Shown: positions 1 to 10,216 of the stretch, one piece after another | Layout: each line of letters starts with the position of its first letter | Numbering within the stretch: the stretch's first letter is position 1 | From: Ianthella basta | Taxonomy: Eukaryota; Porifera; Demospongiae; Verongiida; Ianthellidae | DNA length: 64,000 nt | Reading direction: 5' to 3' | Assembly: GCA_964019415.1 (NCBI GenBank) | Contig: OZ025871.1 | Location: 3,297,629-3,361,628 of the forward strand | Made by a program: the position numbers and the translations under genes | Notes under the pieces: generated by a model | What the model was told of the DNA's origin: nothing | Databases searched by the model: none | The model's input: only the letters and a program-made list of their open reading frames with translations

Positions 1-540
1 GAATTAAAGAAGATTGCTTTGATACCCTTAGACATATAGACTCACTTAATGACCATTAGGGTAGGGTAGTCCCCTTTAGAGTTATTGGTCAGGAAAAGAA
101 AATAGTGTCATAAGTTTTGGGGTGGACAGCGACTCTGGCCTACTGCACGTGCCTTGTGAAGCTACCATGGAAACCCTGTCTGCTCTTTGAATGAAGTATG
201 TGCACAAATGATAAAAGATGCGTAGATATCCACAGCGTGGAGTTAGCGTATAGCTAACTTTAGTGCGAAGGCATTTCCAAAAGTTGCAAGTTGGTTTGAT
301 TAGTATACAGGATGTGCTAATAGTTCACACATTTTCATACACATACTGAAATCAAATGGCTGGTACAGTGCCACTTTGATGCTTGGTGTTATTAACAAGT
401 TTTATTGAAGTAAGTGCACACACTAAACCATTACACGCCCCTATAGCAGCACATCTGCTGCACTGCATTATTTCCATACAGGCTTTCCTTAAAGTTACGA
501 TAGCTAGTTGATCGACATCTCCTTCCTAGTATGTTTGCAT
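1..540. repeat. Duplicated block, copy 1
   Basis: This block is nearly identical to 8379-8911, differing by a few substitutions and small indels. The copies agree up to the words CCTAGTATGTTTGCATCT and then part: here the sequence runs into a 7TM-gene 5' fragment, there into unrelated DNA. No coding potential is seen inside it. Since the second copy follows a 7TM pseudogene, the window probably opens just past another such copy. Basis: direct comparison. Confidence 0.85.
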
Positions 541-840
541 CTTGCTTGAGTTGGAGTTTCCAGTGCAGTTGGAGATTCCGGTGCAGTTTTCCATCCCACA
601 CAGAGATATTCAGCAGAATACAAATACTGTCTGCAGACATGTACACATATTTGACACCCTGCAGGCATCAATTGTAGCTCGTATATATATATACCTATGT
701 CTGTCAATGTCAACAGATATGCCACTGTTGTTACCTATGAGGTCAGTGGCAGTGAAAGCATTGTGCCATTTCCACGTGCACTATACATTGTTGTAAGTAT
801 ACATAAAGCATTCTTTACTAACTCGCTTGCAAAAGGTAAC
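541..840 (-). pseudogene. 7TM-gene 5' fragment (N-terminus and upstream only)
   Basis: The segment matches 2701-3000, the start of the intact 7TM gene plus its upstream flank. Only the first part of the coding region is present: the extracellular stretch rich in N-C-T sequons. No transmembrane segments follow, because the copy stops at the block boundary near 540. It cannot encode a receptor. The short reading frames here are parts of this relic. Confidence 0.7.
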
Positions 841-1778
841 TGTCTGTTATGCAACAATTATTAGCTGAACATATCAACAGCAACAACTTAAACAGCAGCA
901 AGGCAGTAAGATTTTATATAATACAAACCAGTGTCAATTGTTAAAGTACAAATGGTGCAAAATGCATGTGTACCAAGTCCATGCACATCATAATTCCAAT
1001 GCACTATGTACAGTACTAGGAATACCACAGAATTTCAGGCCTTTGTATTAATGCACTGCATTATGATATGCTTGGATACAGTATAAATCAAATACATGTA
1101 GAGCAGCAATGTTACATACATTGAGAGCAAACATCTATATATACTGTATATTCCTGCATGTAGCCAATTTAAGTGCAGCAACAACAATAGAATATTTTAC
1201 CTAGTGCTTTACATTAATGCACTTCCACTTCCTGTAGCTACTTTCTTTGTGTCAGTGGATGTTGCTATATCTTGTACGTGCATCATTTATATTATCAGTC
1301 TGTAATCGTACTGAACAATGAATGGTATGCGTGTTCATACAGTATACATACAAGTCCTATTCCTTGCAAGAACTTGTGTATTACAGCTATGCCATCAGTC
1401 ATGATAGACTTTTGCCAGATGGTTCAAGAGTGTTTCTATCATGCTGACATTGCATTGGTCAGTGTTCAAAATGTAGATCGATTTAGAAACTAGGCAAAGT
1501 TCTGCAGAGAATATTTAAAATGCATCCATAATTATTTCACATTATAATAACAACAGAAGCTTCATACACACCACACACTTTTTTTACTATCAGTGCCACA
1601 AACTATATTATTGGCTTACAGAGTCAAAACATTTGTAATCAAGCTGAGTGAACAATAAAGGCTCAATGATCAAAATGATGAATGGTCTAATGTGTATCAC
1701 ACTGTAACAGTTATATGCATATAATTAAGTGTACATTTTCTGGAAACTCCTAGCTGAAAACCTAGGACACACTCATGT
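841..1778. other. Non-genic stretch downstream of the 7TM gene
   Basis: AT-rich spacer with short scattered reading frames only. No splice-consistent exon, repeat array or RNA gene was recognised. It contains the 3' side of the 7TM gene (minus strand). Confidence 0.5.
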
Positions 1779-2801
1779 TCAATTCATATTTGGCGCTGAT
1801 TCCTCAGTTGTGTCTGAAATCTTTGCAACTTTGCGATGAATGGAAGACTTACAGGGGAGAAATGTTTTCATTTTGTCACGGATGGGTTTCAGAAATACAA
1901 TGATCAGTATGGGAGTGGGATATAGTGAGAGAACACCCACAGCATAGGTGCTGTAAATGACTTCAATGCCTCCAGCAGAAAAGTATGTAAGAATACTGCT
2001 AACTGTCCAACTTACTGCGTTGATGAGTATACCTGTTAGCAGAAACAAACTCAACTTTGCAACAGCCTTGTTGTTTTTGGTATCTCCCGTGATGCTGTGC
2101 TTGTTGATGTAGTGAAGGACTATGAGAGACACAACACTGCACCCAACCAGAGGTACAAATGTGAAGATCACCAGTATTATAACAGTTAGGATAATCTCGC
2201 CAGTGCTTCCATCTGGAATTGGCAAACAGACTGCACCCACAATAAAACTCACAACATATACCTGAGGTACTAGGAATCCAATACAAAGAAATCCAGATCC
2301 CCCCCAAACAAGGCATAGAGACAGGATGATGTAAACTGTCTTTAAGTTCTTCTTCCCATATCTCACAACAATCAGCACCATTACAGAGTACCCCAGCACA
2401 CTGAAGCTCCTTGCCAGTGTGCAGTAGTTGTAGACCAAGAGAATGAAGAGGCAGAGTGAAGTGGGTGGGGGTGGGGCACCTGAATATACTGTCACCAAGG
2501 CAATCAAACCTGAGAGAATTATGCAGGCACTCAGCAGAAATCCAGATATTAAAGTGCTGATCAAGAGCACCCTGAGACCTTTAGCAATGGTACGGGCCAT
2601 ACACAGGGCAATGATGGTGGGCACACTCAGAACAAACAGCAAACCTCCAATTGTAGGCATCAGAATACCAAAGGCTCCAAAGTCACCTCTCTCTATGCCA
2701 GTAGAGTTGGAGTTTCCAGTGCAGTTGGAGATTCCGGTGCAGTTTTCCATCCCACACAGAGATATTCGGCAGAATACACTTATCTGCAGACATGTACACA
2801 A
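1779..2801 (-). CDS. 7TM receptor, rhodopsin-like (GPCR), single exon
   Basis: Open frame of 340 codons. A second Met at codon 18 (start 2750) is a likelier start because it opens directly into an extracellular tail with three N-glycosylation sequons (NCT, NCT, NST). Seven hydrophobic segments lie at roughly residues 43-70, 78-106, 116-147, 155-180, 202-231, 247-274 and 281-304. VVRYG after TM3 sits where DRY is expected, and LYPTPILIIVF in TM7 resembles a degraded NPxxY. A cytosolic tail with a cysteine (FLPC) suits palmitoylation. Expected role: plasma-membrane receptor signalling through G proteins; the ligand cannot be told. It is the only full-length copy among several fragments on the same strand. 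Alternative: a lineage-specific 7TM protein outside class A. Confidence 0.75.
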   Translation of the reverse strand: MCTCLQISVFCRISLCGMENCTGISNCTGNSNSTGIERGDFGAFGILMPTIGGLLFVLSVPTIIALCMARTIAKGLRVLLISTLISGFLLSACIILSGLIALVTVYSGAPPPPTSLCLFILLVYNYCTLARSFSVLGYSVMVLIVVRYGKKNLKTVYIILSLCLVWGGSGFLCIGFLVPQVYVVSFIVGAVCLPIPDGSTGEIILTVIILVIFTFVPLVGCSVVSLIVLHYINKHSITGDTKNNKAVAKLSLFLLTGILINAVSWTVSSILTYFSAGGIEVIYSTYAVGVLSLYPTPILIIVFLKPIRDKMKTFLPCKSSIHRKVAKISDTTEESAPNMN

Positions 2802-2949
2802 ACGTATCTGACACCAGGCATCAACCGTAGCTCTTATATACTATACATATACCTTTGCCTGTCATGTCAAAAGATTATACCACTATAGTTACCTATACGA
2901 TCAGTGGCATGTGAAAGCATTGTGCTGTTTCCGTTATACACGTACATCC

Positions 2950-3357
2950 CTTGTGTAAGTATATATACATTAAGCATTCTTTACTAATTCTCACTTGCAA
3001 AGGGAAACTGTGCAAGAACACCCTGAGACCTATAGCAATCGTACAGGATGGTGGGCACACACTGAACAAACAACAAACCTCCAATTGTACGTGGGCATCA
3101 CTATATATACGTACCAAAGGCTCTAAAGTCACCTCTAGCTGACTACAGTTGGAATTTCTGGTACATGCAGTTGGATTTCCAGTACAGTGCTCCGTCCCAC
3201 ACACACATATGTTCAATATAGCTGCCTGTGGACATGTGATGGGGATAGAGGAAGGCTTCTCTTCTATACCTGTGTCATGGTGAAGGGAAACTTGTGTAAT
3301 GTTTGGGTAAATTCCCTCTTGTCATACATGCCAAACTGTGCTGCAAACAATTTGAAA
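2950..3357 (-). pseudogene. 7TM-gene N-terminal fragment plus flank
   Basis: Positions about 3000-3200 match the N-terminus and TM1 part of the intact gene (2565-2757) with substitutions and indels that break the frame. The attached flank 3230-3357 recurs at 4380-4517, so the whole unit is a tandem copy of 4145-4517. No usable frame remains. Confidence 0.65.
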
Positions 3358-3960
3358 TACAATGATCAGTATGGGAGTGGGGTATAGTGAGAGAACACCC
3401 ACAGCATAGGTGCTGTAAATGACTTCAATGCCTCCAGCAGAAAAGTATGTAAGAATACTGCTAACTGTCCAACTTACTGCGTTGATGAGTATACCTGTTA
3501 GCAGAAACAAACTCAACTTTGCAACAGCCTTGTTGTTTTTGGTATCTCCCGTGATGCTGTGCTTGTTGATGTAGTGAAGGACTATGAGAGACACAACACT
3601 GCACCCAACCAGAGGTACAAATGTGAAGATCACGAGTATTATAACAGTGAAGATAATGTCTTCAGTGCTTCCATCTGGAATTGGCAAACAGACTGCACCC
3701 ACAATAAAACTCACAACACTCACATGCACAACATGTACCTGAGGTACTAGGAATCTAGTACAAAGAAATCCAGATCCCTCCCAAACAAGGCAAAGAGACA
3801 GGATGATGTAAGCTGCCTTAAAGTTCTTCTTCCCATATCTCACAACAATCAGCACCATTACAGAGTACCCCAGCACACTGAAGCTCCTTGTCAGTGTGCA
3901 GTAGTTGTAGACCAAGAGAATGAAGAGGCAGAATGAAGTGGGTGGGGGTGGGGCTCAATT
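3322..3960 (-). pseudogene. 7TM-gene fragment, TM3 to TM7
   Basis: A 197-codon open frame aligns with residues about 116-303 of the intact receptor at high identity, with a few replacements and a short insertion in the second extracellular loop. It lacks the N-terminus, TM1 and TM2. Its end is fused to unrelated flank at about 3352, which replaces the cytosolic tail. It is bracketed by two copies of the N-terminal/flank unit (2950-3357 and 4145-4517), so it sits in a mosaic made by duplication. It could be transcribed but not as a complete receptor. Confidence 0.75.
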
Positions 3961-4144
3961 GTGTAAGTTTATATACAGGAAATTGTGCAACCTTTGCAAC
4001 AAATGAAGTGGTTTCAGTCACGTGCACCCACACAAAGAGATACACTAGCGCTATCACATCACCTGTTTGGAGGGATTTCTTGGTGAACATGTTAATTCAA
4101 CCGCTTTTTCGGTTGCATTGCAAAGATTCCACAATCTCCTGTAC

Positions 4145-4517
4145 ATTAAGCTTTCTTTACTAATTCTCACTTGCAAAGGGAAACTGTGCAAGAACACCCT
4201 GAGACCTATAGCAATCGTACAGGATGGTGGGCACACTGAACAAACAACAAACCTCCAATTGTACGTGGGCATCATTATATATACGTACCAAAGGCTCCAA
4301 AGTCACCTCTCTAGCTATGCCAGTAGAGTTGGAATTTCCAGCACAGTGCTCCATCCTAAACACATAATTATGTTCAATAGCTGCCTATGGACATGGGATA
4401 GGGATAGAGGAAGGCTTCTCTTCTATACCTGTGTCATGGTGAAAGGAAACTTGTGTAATGTTTGGGTAAATCCCTTCTTGTCATACATGCTAAACTGTGC
4501 TGCAAACAATTTGAAAT
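4145..4517 (-). pseudogene. 7TM-gene N-terminal fragment plus flank, second copy
   Basis: Nearly the same composition as 2950-3357. Positions 4180-4370 correspond to the receptor's N-terminus and TM1 with frame breaks. After 4517 the copy diverges into unrelated sequence. Confidence 0.65.
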
Positions 4518-6689
4518 GTGTAATTCAATGCGCAATCGCTTTAGCATGTGCAAAGTTTGACACAAACCTAATACACTCATCAATTAATAAGATTTGAATT
4601 CTGCAGCAGGCATGCATATGTACAGTCATGCAAGATAAATGGGTACTCATAAAACACCAGCAATGCTCCAGCTGCCATTGTCGTGATAATGCCAGTTGTT
4701 TCAAAGTCACTACAGCTTCCCAGGGCCCTCACACTATTGTGTACAAGACTTACAGCAATAGCATTAACTCCAACTATTTCAGTGTTTGGTGTTGATTATA
4801 GATAACTATGATGAAAGTGATTTTTGCACCTCTATGTTTATGTCATCAGAGGGGGCTTGTTTCATTTTGAAACTAACACACATGTCTACTAGAAGTAGTT
4901 ACGTATATGTTACTATATATAGCATTATCTCTAAAGACAGTTACTATATACTTAGGGTTAGTACTGTATATATAGTAATAGTACTATTTACTTGTAATAG
5001 AGTATACATAAAATGTATGTTTGCAAATGGTTGTCACTACTGTTCATATCAACTTGTGGCTCACTGAACTTTGACCTCAGTCATAATCAGTTGTCTCACC
5101 CATTTATAGTCAAGTGAATTCAGTACTGCTAACCAACACAAGTGAGGTCCAAGCTCCGTTATGAGGCATGGATCAAATGTTGATGTTTGTGACGTCCAGT
5201 TAGTGATACACAGTGGCATGCTCACCTATAATGTTAAGCACCACCTAGCTACCACTGAGTGGAGGCTACTATGTCTCCAACCCTGTGTTTATGTGCCTGT
5301 CTGAAGACTGAACTACCTATGTACCTATACAGAGGAACCACTCTCATGAGTAGGAGCCACTAGTACTGTTGCCTTTACGGGGGTGAACCACCCCTATATA
5401 CCACTGTACATAGCACCTCTTGTGAAGCAAGAGTGTGTCGTCATAGATGTTTCCAGTAGCGGAAGTGACATCATACCCACTTCCTGTGACAGACAAGGGC
5501 TACTGACTTCCTGTGGAGGAAATGACATCACATTTTTAGCTAGCACAGAGAGTACACCTGGGGAAATGGCCTACCACCCTTATCACACCTTTAAATTAAG
5601 GCTGAGAAACAACAAAAAGGAAAGCAAAAGGAAACTAAGAGGAAAATCATATGTATGGTCTGACAATACCTCACTTCCATTGCACACACGATCCCCTGCA
5701 GAGTTGCAAAAGTGTCGGTACATGGTGCTCACATTCACTACATTCAGTGAGTTAAACTACATTGTATGTACTAAAGTACTTCTGCAAGGTATTAGAATGG
5801 GCTGTGTTGGGATGAGGTACGTATCTATACATGGGCAGCACAATTAGGATCATCCAGCTGGGATTAATAGCTTCCGGCGGCCGCAATTTCACTCAGCATT
5901 CTGACAGCATTAATAGTATTCAAGGTTCAATCCATTGGGGTTGTGGGAGGGGGATGCCATCCCACATCCACCCAAAATGTCCACCAATTGTGGTAAATAG
6001 TTGCAATAATGTGATTTTCCCTCTCAGATTACATCAGATAAATCACAGAGGGTCAAATGTCCAAAGTATCCTTAGGAGGTCATGATTCCAACCCACCCTT
6101 TTATGGCACTGAGCACTACTTCTTCCCCTACAAAAATTACATCCCACTTTAAATTGATGTCTGGTATTGTGCATAATATAATCCTTGCTCTTGCAGAGTG
6201 GCACCATACAAGTTGAAAAGCATTGATCTCAGAGTCATGACGTGTGCAACATGTTCATGTCAACATGTTTGCACACAAAGCTCAACACTAAGTTGCATTT
6301 CATACAGTGCAATGAAACTCATTCTACATATTCTATGATATGGTAAATCATTGTGCTCTTTGAGTTGCCGAACTTGTCATGGCAAACATATACTTAACTA
6401 GAATTAATCCTCTTGTTTGGTCCAGGACTTCCATATATACTTTGTCATAATATTCCAGTTGCTCTGCTAGTTGTATACAGACTCAGAAGTAGTCTAGAAC
6501 TCATAATTCATGGCTTCGTTATTACTTGGAGAAATATAGCACGGTATATAGCCATGAGGGCTACTGCCAAGAGATTTCATTATTTAATGGAGCTATACAG
6601 AAACTATGACTTATTCATTTTGCCACTGAAAATGCAGTGATGTTATAAATAAGTATAACAACTGCAAAAAAGGCGCGTGCCTCAACAAA
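4518..6689. other. Long stretch without a recognisable gene
   Basis: No exon chain, repeat array or RNA gene could be supported. The longest open frame on the plus strand (about 5383-5847) has no ATG at its start, no recognisable domain and no paralogue here, so it is left uncalled. Confidence 0.4.
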
Positions 6690-8330
6690 GATGGTGTCAT
6701 CTTGTGCTGGCAAACAGACAGCACCCACAAGAAAATCCACTGCATACACATAAGGTACTTGATATGGGATATTAAGAACTACTTAGCTCACTCCCCGAAC
6801 AATACCTAGGGACATTTCAATGTCAATCAATCAATCAATCAATGCTCCGTGGACATCAAAATCCCCAGTAGCGGGGGTCGTCCATTACAAGTAGGCCTAA
6901 GTGGTTCAAGGTAAGGAGTAATATATGTACTTGTAAATTTTAATATAGCTAGACATTGCACAGACACAGAGTTCACATAGTTTACATTTTAAAGTCTCAG
7001 AAGGGATCTCTCCATCTCTTCCTGGGGCGTCCTCTTGGTCTCTTTCCAATTCCTTCCCCTGTCAGCACCTTTTCCACCACACTTCCCTTCCTGCTCTCCA
7101 CCTTCTCCTTCCAGCATTCTCTCATCCTTTCCACTTTCTTCAGTACCGGTTCTATTCTTAGCCTCTCCCTCACCATCTCATTCCTAATATGGTCCAACCT
7201 AGACACATCTGCAATCTTCCTCAGCACCCTCATCTCTGCTGCCTGCAGCCTGGACTTTTCCCTCTCCCTTAGAACCCACGACACGCACCCATATGTCAGT
7301 GTTGGGACTGCCACTGCTTTGAACACTGCTACTTTTGCTTCCCTGCTGATTTCTCTGCTCTCATACACCTTCTTCATTGCCCCTACTGATTGCATTGTCA
7401 TTCCAATTCTCCTTTCCACCTCACTCTCCAGCTTCCCATCCTTACTCAGCTTTACTACCAGGTACACAGTCTCTTTAACATTCTGCACCCTTTCTCCCTC
7501 AATCTCTAAGTTGCACTCTGTTGGAGCCCTACTAAAGATCATTGTGTTTGATTTACTCCAATTCACTTGCAGTTTGTGTCTCTTCAATGCCTCATGCAAC
7601 TTCTCTACATTCCACTTTAGATTCTCTTCACTCTCTGCCAGTAGTACAGTGTCGTCTGCAAACATGGTCAGCTGAATCTGGCATGTGGCTAGGCTAGCTC
7701 CCCTTTTAAATAGGGAAAGAGCCTCCTTCACCACCATGTCCAGGTAGATGTTGAACAGCCATGGTGACATTGGACATCCATTGGACATTTGACATGGCGG
7801 CTAGATGATCTTCGCGTCGGGTGATTTGTCGTGATTGACAGCCTACCGAGGGGATGGCGACGGCCAGCAGCAGTAGCAGAGCAGGAAGAGAGTACACTAG
7901 GGTAGGGATATGGAATGTTAGAACGCATTTCAATGTACAACACCTAATTTTTTTGAATCACACAACAATCAGCACCCTGATTGAGTACTCTACTGCATCA
8001 AAGATCCTTGCCATTAAGCAAACATTATGCAACCAGGTAATGAAAACAGCCGTACTGAGTGGGTGGGGGTGGGGCACCTGAATATACTGTCACCAAGGCA
8101 ATCAGACCTGAGAGAATAATGCAGACAAACAGCAAGGCGCTCATCAAGTGTACCCTGATCATGATTGAAACCTTTAGCAATTGTACGGAACGTAGCAAGG
8201 GCAACGATGGTGGGAACACTCAGAACAAACAGCGAACTTCCCATTGTAAGCTTCAGAATACCAAAGGCTCCAAAGTCACCTTGTTCCACTCCCGGGGCAG
8301 TGTACTTCTCCATCCCACAAAGAGATATTA
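6690..8330 (-). pseudogene. 7TM pseudogene split by a LINE insertion
   Basis: The 5' part (about 8313 down to 7960) matches the N-terminus through TM3 with a frameshift after the TM1 motif TIAKG. The 3' part (about 6780 down to 6695) resumes at the second extracellular loop. Between them lies a LINE (about 6790-7955). About 90 bases of receptor sequence around TM3/TM4 are missing at the insertion point, and nothing after the loop survives. The copy is clearly dead. Confidence 0.7.
6790..7955 (-). mobile_element. 5'-inverted, truncated LINE (non-LTR retrotransposon)
   Basis: The minus strand from 7788 to 6997 encodes the second half of a reverse transcriptase: GCPMSPWLFN, then the catalytic FADDTVLL, then the post-RT region ending in a basic GKRPRGRPRKRW. 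The 3' part towards 6820 has a (TCAA)n run at 6822-6842 that may be the tail. Next to the RT, in the opposite orientation, 7800-7935 carries what looks like the element's own 5' end: an ATG at 7854 and RVGIWNVRT, the usual opening of a LINE endonuclease domain. Most of the endonuclease and early RT is missing. The exact 3' border between 6781 and 6822 is uncertain. Confidence 0.8.
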
Positions 8331-8378
8331 AGCAGCTAGCTATCTTATGGAAAGTGCAAGTTTCGATAATCTGTCAAA

Positions 8379-8911
8379 GAATTAAAGAAGATTGCTTTGA
8401 TACCCTTAGACATGTAGACTCGCTTAATGACCATTAGGGTAGTCCCCTTTAGAGTTATTGGTCAGAAAAAGAAAATAGTGTCGTAAGTTTTGGGGTGGAC
8501 AGTGGCTCTGGCCTACTGCACGTGCCTTGTGAAGCTACCATGGAAACCCTGTCTGCTCTTTGAATAAAGTATATGCACAAATGATAAAAGATGTGTAGAT
8601 ATCCACAGCGTGGAGTTAGCGTATAGCTAACTTTAGTGCGAAGGTATTTCCAAAAGTTGCAAGTTGGTTTGATTAGTATACAGGATGTGCTAATAGTTCA
8701 CACATTTTCATACACATACTGAAATCAAATGGCTGGTACAGTGCCACTTTGATGCTAGGTGTCATTAACACGTTTTATTGAAGTAAGTGCACGCACTAAA
8801 CCATTACACGCCCCTATAGCAGCACATCTGCTGCACTGCATTATTTCCATACAGGCTTTCCTTAAAGTTACGATAGCTAGTTGATCGACATCTCCTTCCT
8901 AGTATGTTTGC
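8379..8911. repeat. Duplicated block, copy 2
   Basis: Second copy of the sequence at 1-540. It directly follows the LINE-split 7TM pseudogene and ends at the same word as copy 1. No coding potential seen. Confidence 0.85.
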
Positions 8912-9252
8912 ATCTGGCTCACGAGACTGATGACAGCTCTTAAAGAAGGGCTATAATGGTGAGCAGTGAAAGAAATTTGACTGACGTCTCTTGCTGCTCC
9001 TTGTAGCGTACTCGGCCAATGGTTGGTTGCATGGCGTGAAATTCTGATCTCATTAGCGGATAGTGACGTAACCAGAATCCTCCATGACTGTGAGATGATA
9101 GAAGAGTTTGATCTGATCGACAGCGTTTGAAATCGTGTGTGGGTAAGTAACCTGTGCGTCTGATCTCTCTTAATCATTATTGTGGTGCCAGTTAGTGGCC
9201 AAATGTGGAGCGCATTTAGTCCGCGAAGCTAGATATTGTGTACTACGTAGAC

Positions 9253-9466
9253 GAAGTGAGGGCTTCTCAGCTGGCTCAGGCATCAGAAAGGGTTGGTTCT
9301 CTAATACCAGCTTCACAACAGGGTTGAAAACCTTGCCGACGTTTCGACCAGATGCTCTGGTCTTCTTCAAGAATCTTCGCCCTGAAGAAGACCAGAGCAT
9401 CTGGTCGAAACGTCGGCAAGGTTTTCACCCCTGTTGTGAAGCTGGTATTAGAGAACCATCCCTTTC
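9253..9466. mobile_element. Palindromic insertion with 12-bp target duplication
   Basis: Arms 9285-9369 and 9383-9467 are inverted copies (83 of 85 match) around a 13-base loop. The word TACTACGTAGAC occurs at 9241-9252 and again at 9467-9478, as expected for a target-site duplication. The right arm reads CTGAAGA, a 7-bp hairpin stem, then GAAACGTC, which resembles a hammerhead-ribozyme core of the sort reported in Penelope-like elements. No protein domain remains. Insertion and palindrome are seen directly; the Penelope link is inference. Confidence 0.65.
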
Positions 9467-9654
9467 TACTACGTAGACATTCGTGTGAAGGGAGTTTGTG
9501 AAGGGAGCAAAGTAGCTACTACGTACGTAGTCGCTCGCGTAGTATATAGCTACTTTGTTAGCGGCATTAAGGAGGGCCATATGCTTAGCTAGATCTGGTT
9601 AGAAACCTTCATTTCAAACTCTGCACCAAGTTGGAGATCAGTAACGGTCATATG

Positions 9655-9785
9655 ATGACGCTTATATGCCCACCATCCTGTACGATTGCTAGAGGTCTCT
9701 GAGGGTGTTCTTGCACAGTTCTCTTTGCAAGCGAGAATTAGTAAAGAATGCTTAATGTACATATATATGTTTATATACTTACACA
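9655..9785 (+). pseudogene. Inverted 7TM-gene flank fragment
   Basis: Read on the opposite strand, the words around 9660-9775 (hydrophobic start region and upstream flank, including the stretch near GAATTAGTAAAGAATGCTTA) match 2960-3065 and 4150-4235. It is a short inverted relic of the same family. Confidence 0.55.
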
Positions 9786-10128
9786 AGCCTTAGGGTTACG
9801 ACACAATGCTTTCTGCCACTGCCAGCTAGATAAGGCGTTCCGTGCATGTGAATCGGGGCTGTGTACACGGATAAGGAATGGCTAATTGTGGATATAGGGT
9901 GCACATCGCACCATAGATTGTTCAGATTAACTGAGATCCAGGGATGCATGGGAACTGTGAGGGATGAGTACCATGTGATGGTGCTTCCATAATGAATAAA
10001 CCTCTGATTTGATATGTAGCTGTAGTGGTAGCCTGTCTTGAGAACTGCACTGTTACTGCCTGAAGCAAATTTGGTACACTCTGGCATTGCATGTACGTAT
10101 TTGCGTATTACATTAGTGCAGTGCACTG

Positions 10129-10140
10129 TTTTATATAAAG
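10129..10140 (+). promoter_or_regulatory. TATA box of P450 gene A
   Basis: TTTATATAAAG lies about 80 bases before the start codon, next to GTGCAGTGCACTG. Unit B has TTATATTAAG at the matching place. Position and sequence fit a core promoter, but the start of transcription is not visible. Confidence 0.5.
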
Positions 10141-10216
10141 AGAGTGTGTTGAGCATTTTGCTGCACTTAGACGTGCCTGTTTACTATTCCTACATGTATA
10201 GAGATTCTGAGTGATT

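Noticed and set aside
2443-2811. Open frame on the plus strand overlapping the 7TM gene
   Set aside because: It is the antisense shadow of the receptor; its length follows from codon bias there.
5383-5847. 154-codon plus-strand frame
   Set aside because: Starts at GTG, no domain, no paralogue, no splice or promoter support.
9779-10156. 125-codon minus-strand frame in the promoter of P450 A
   Set aside because: The corresponding region of unit B breaks the frame, and it overlaps the TATA region.
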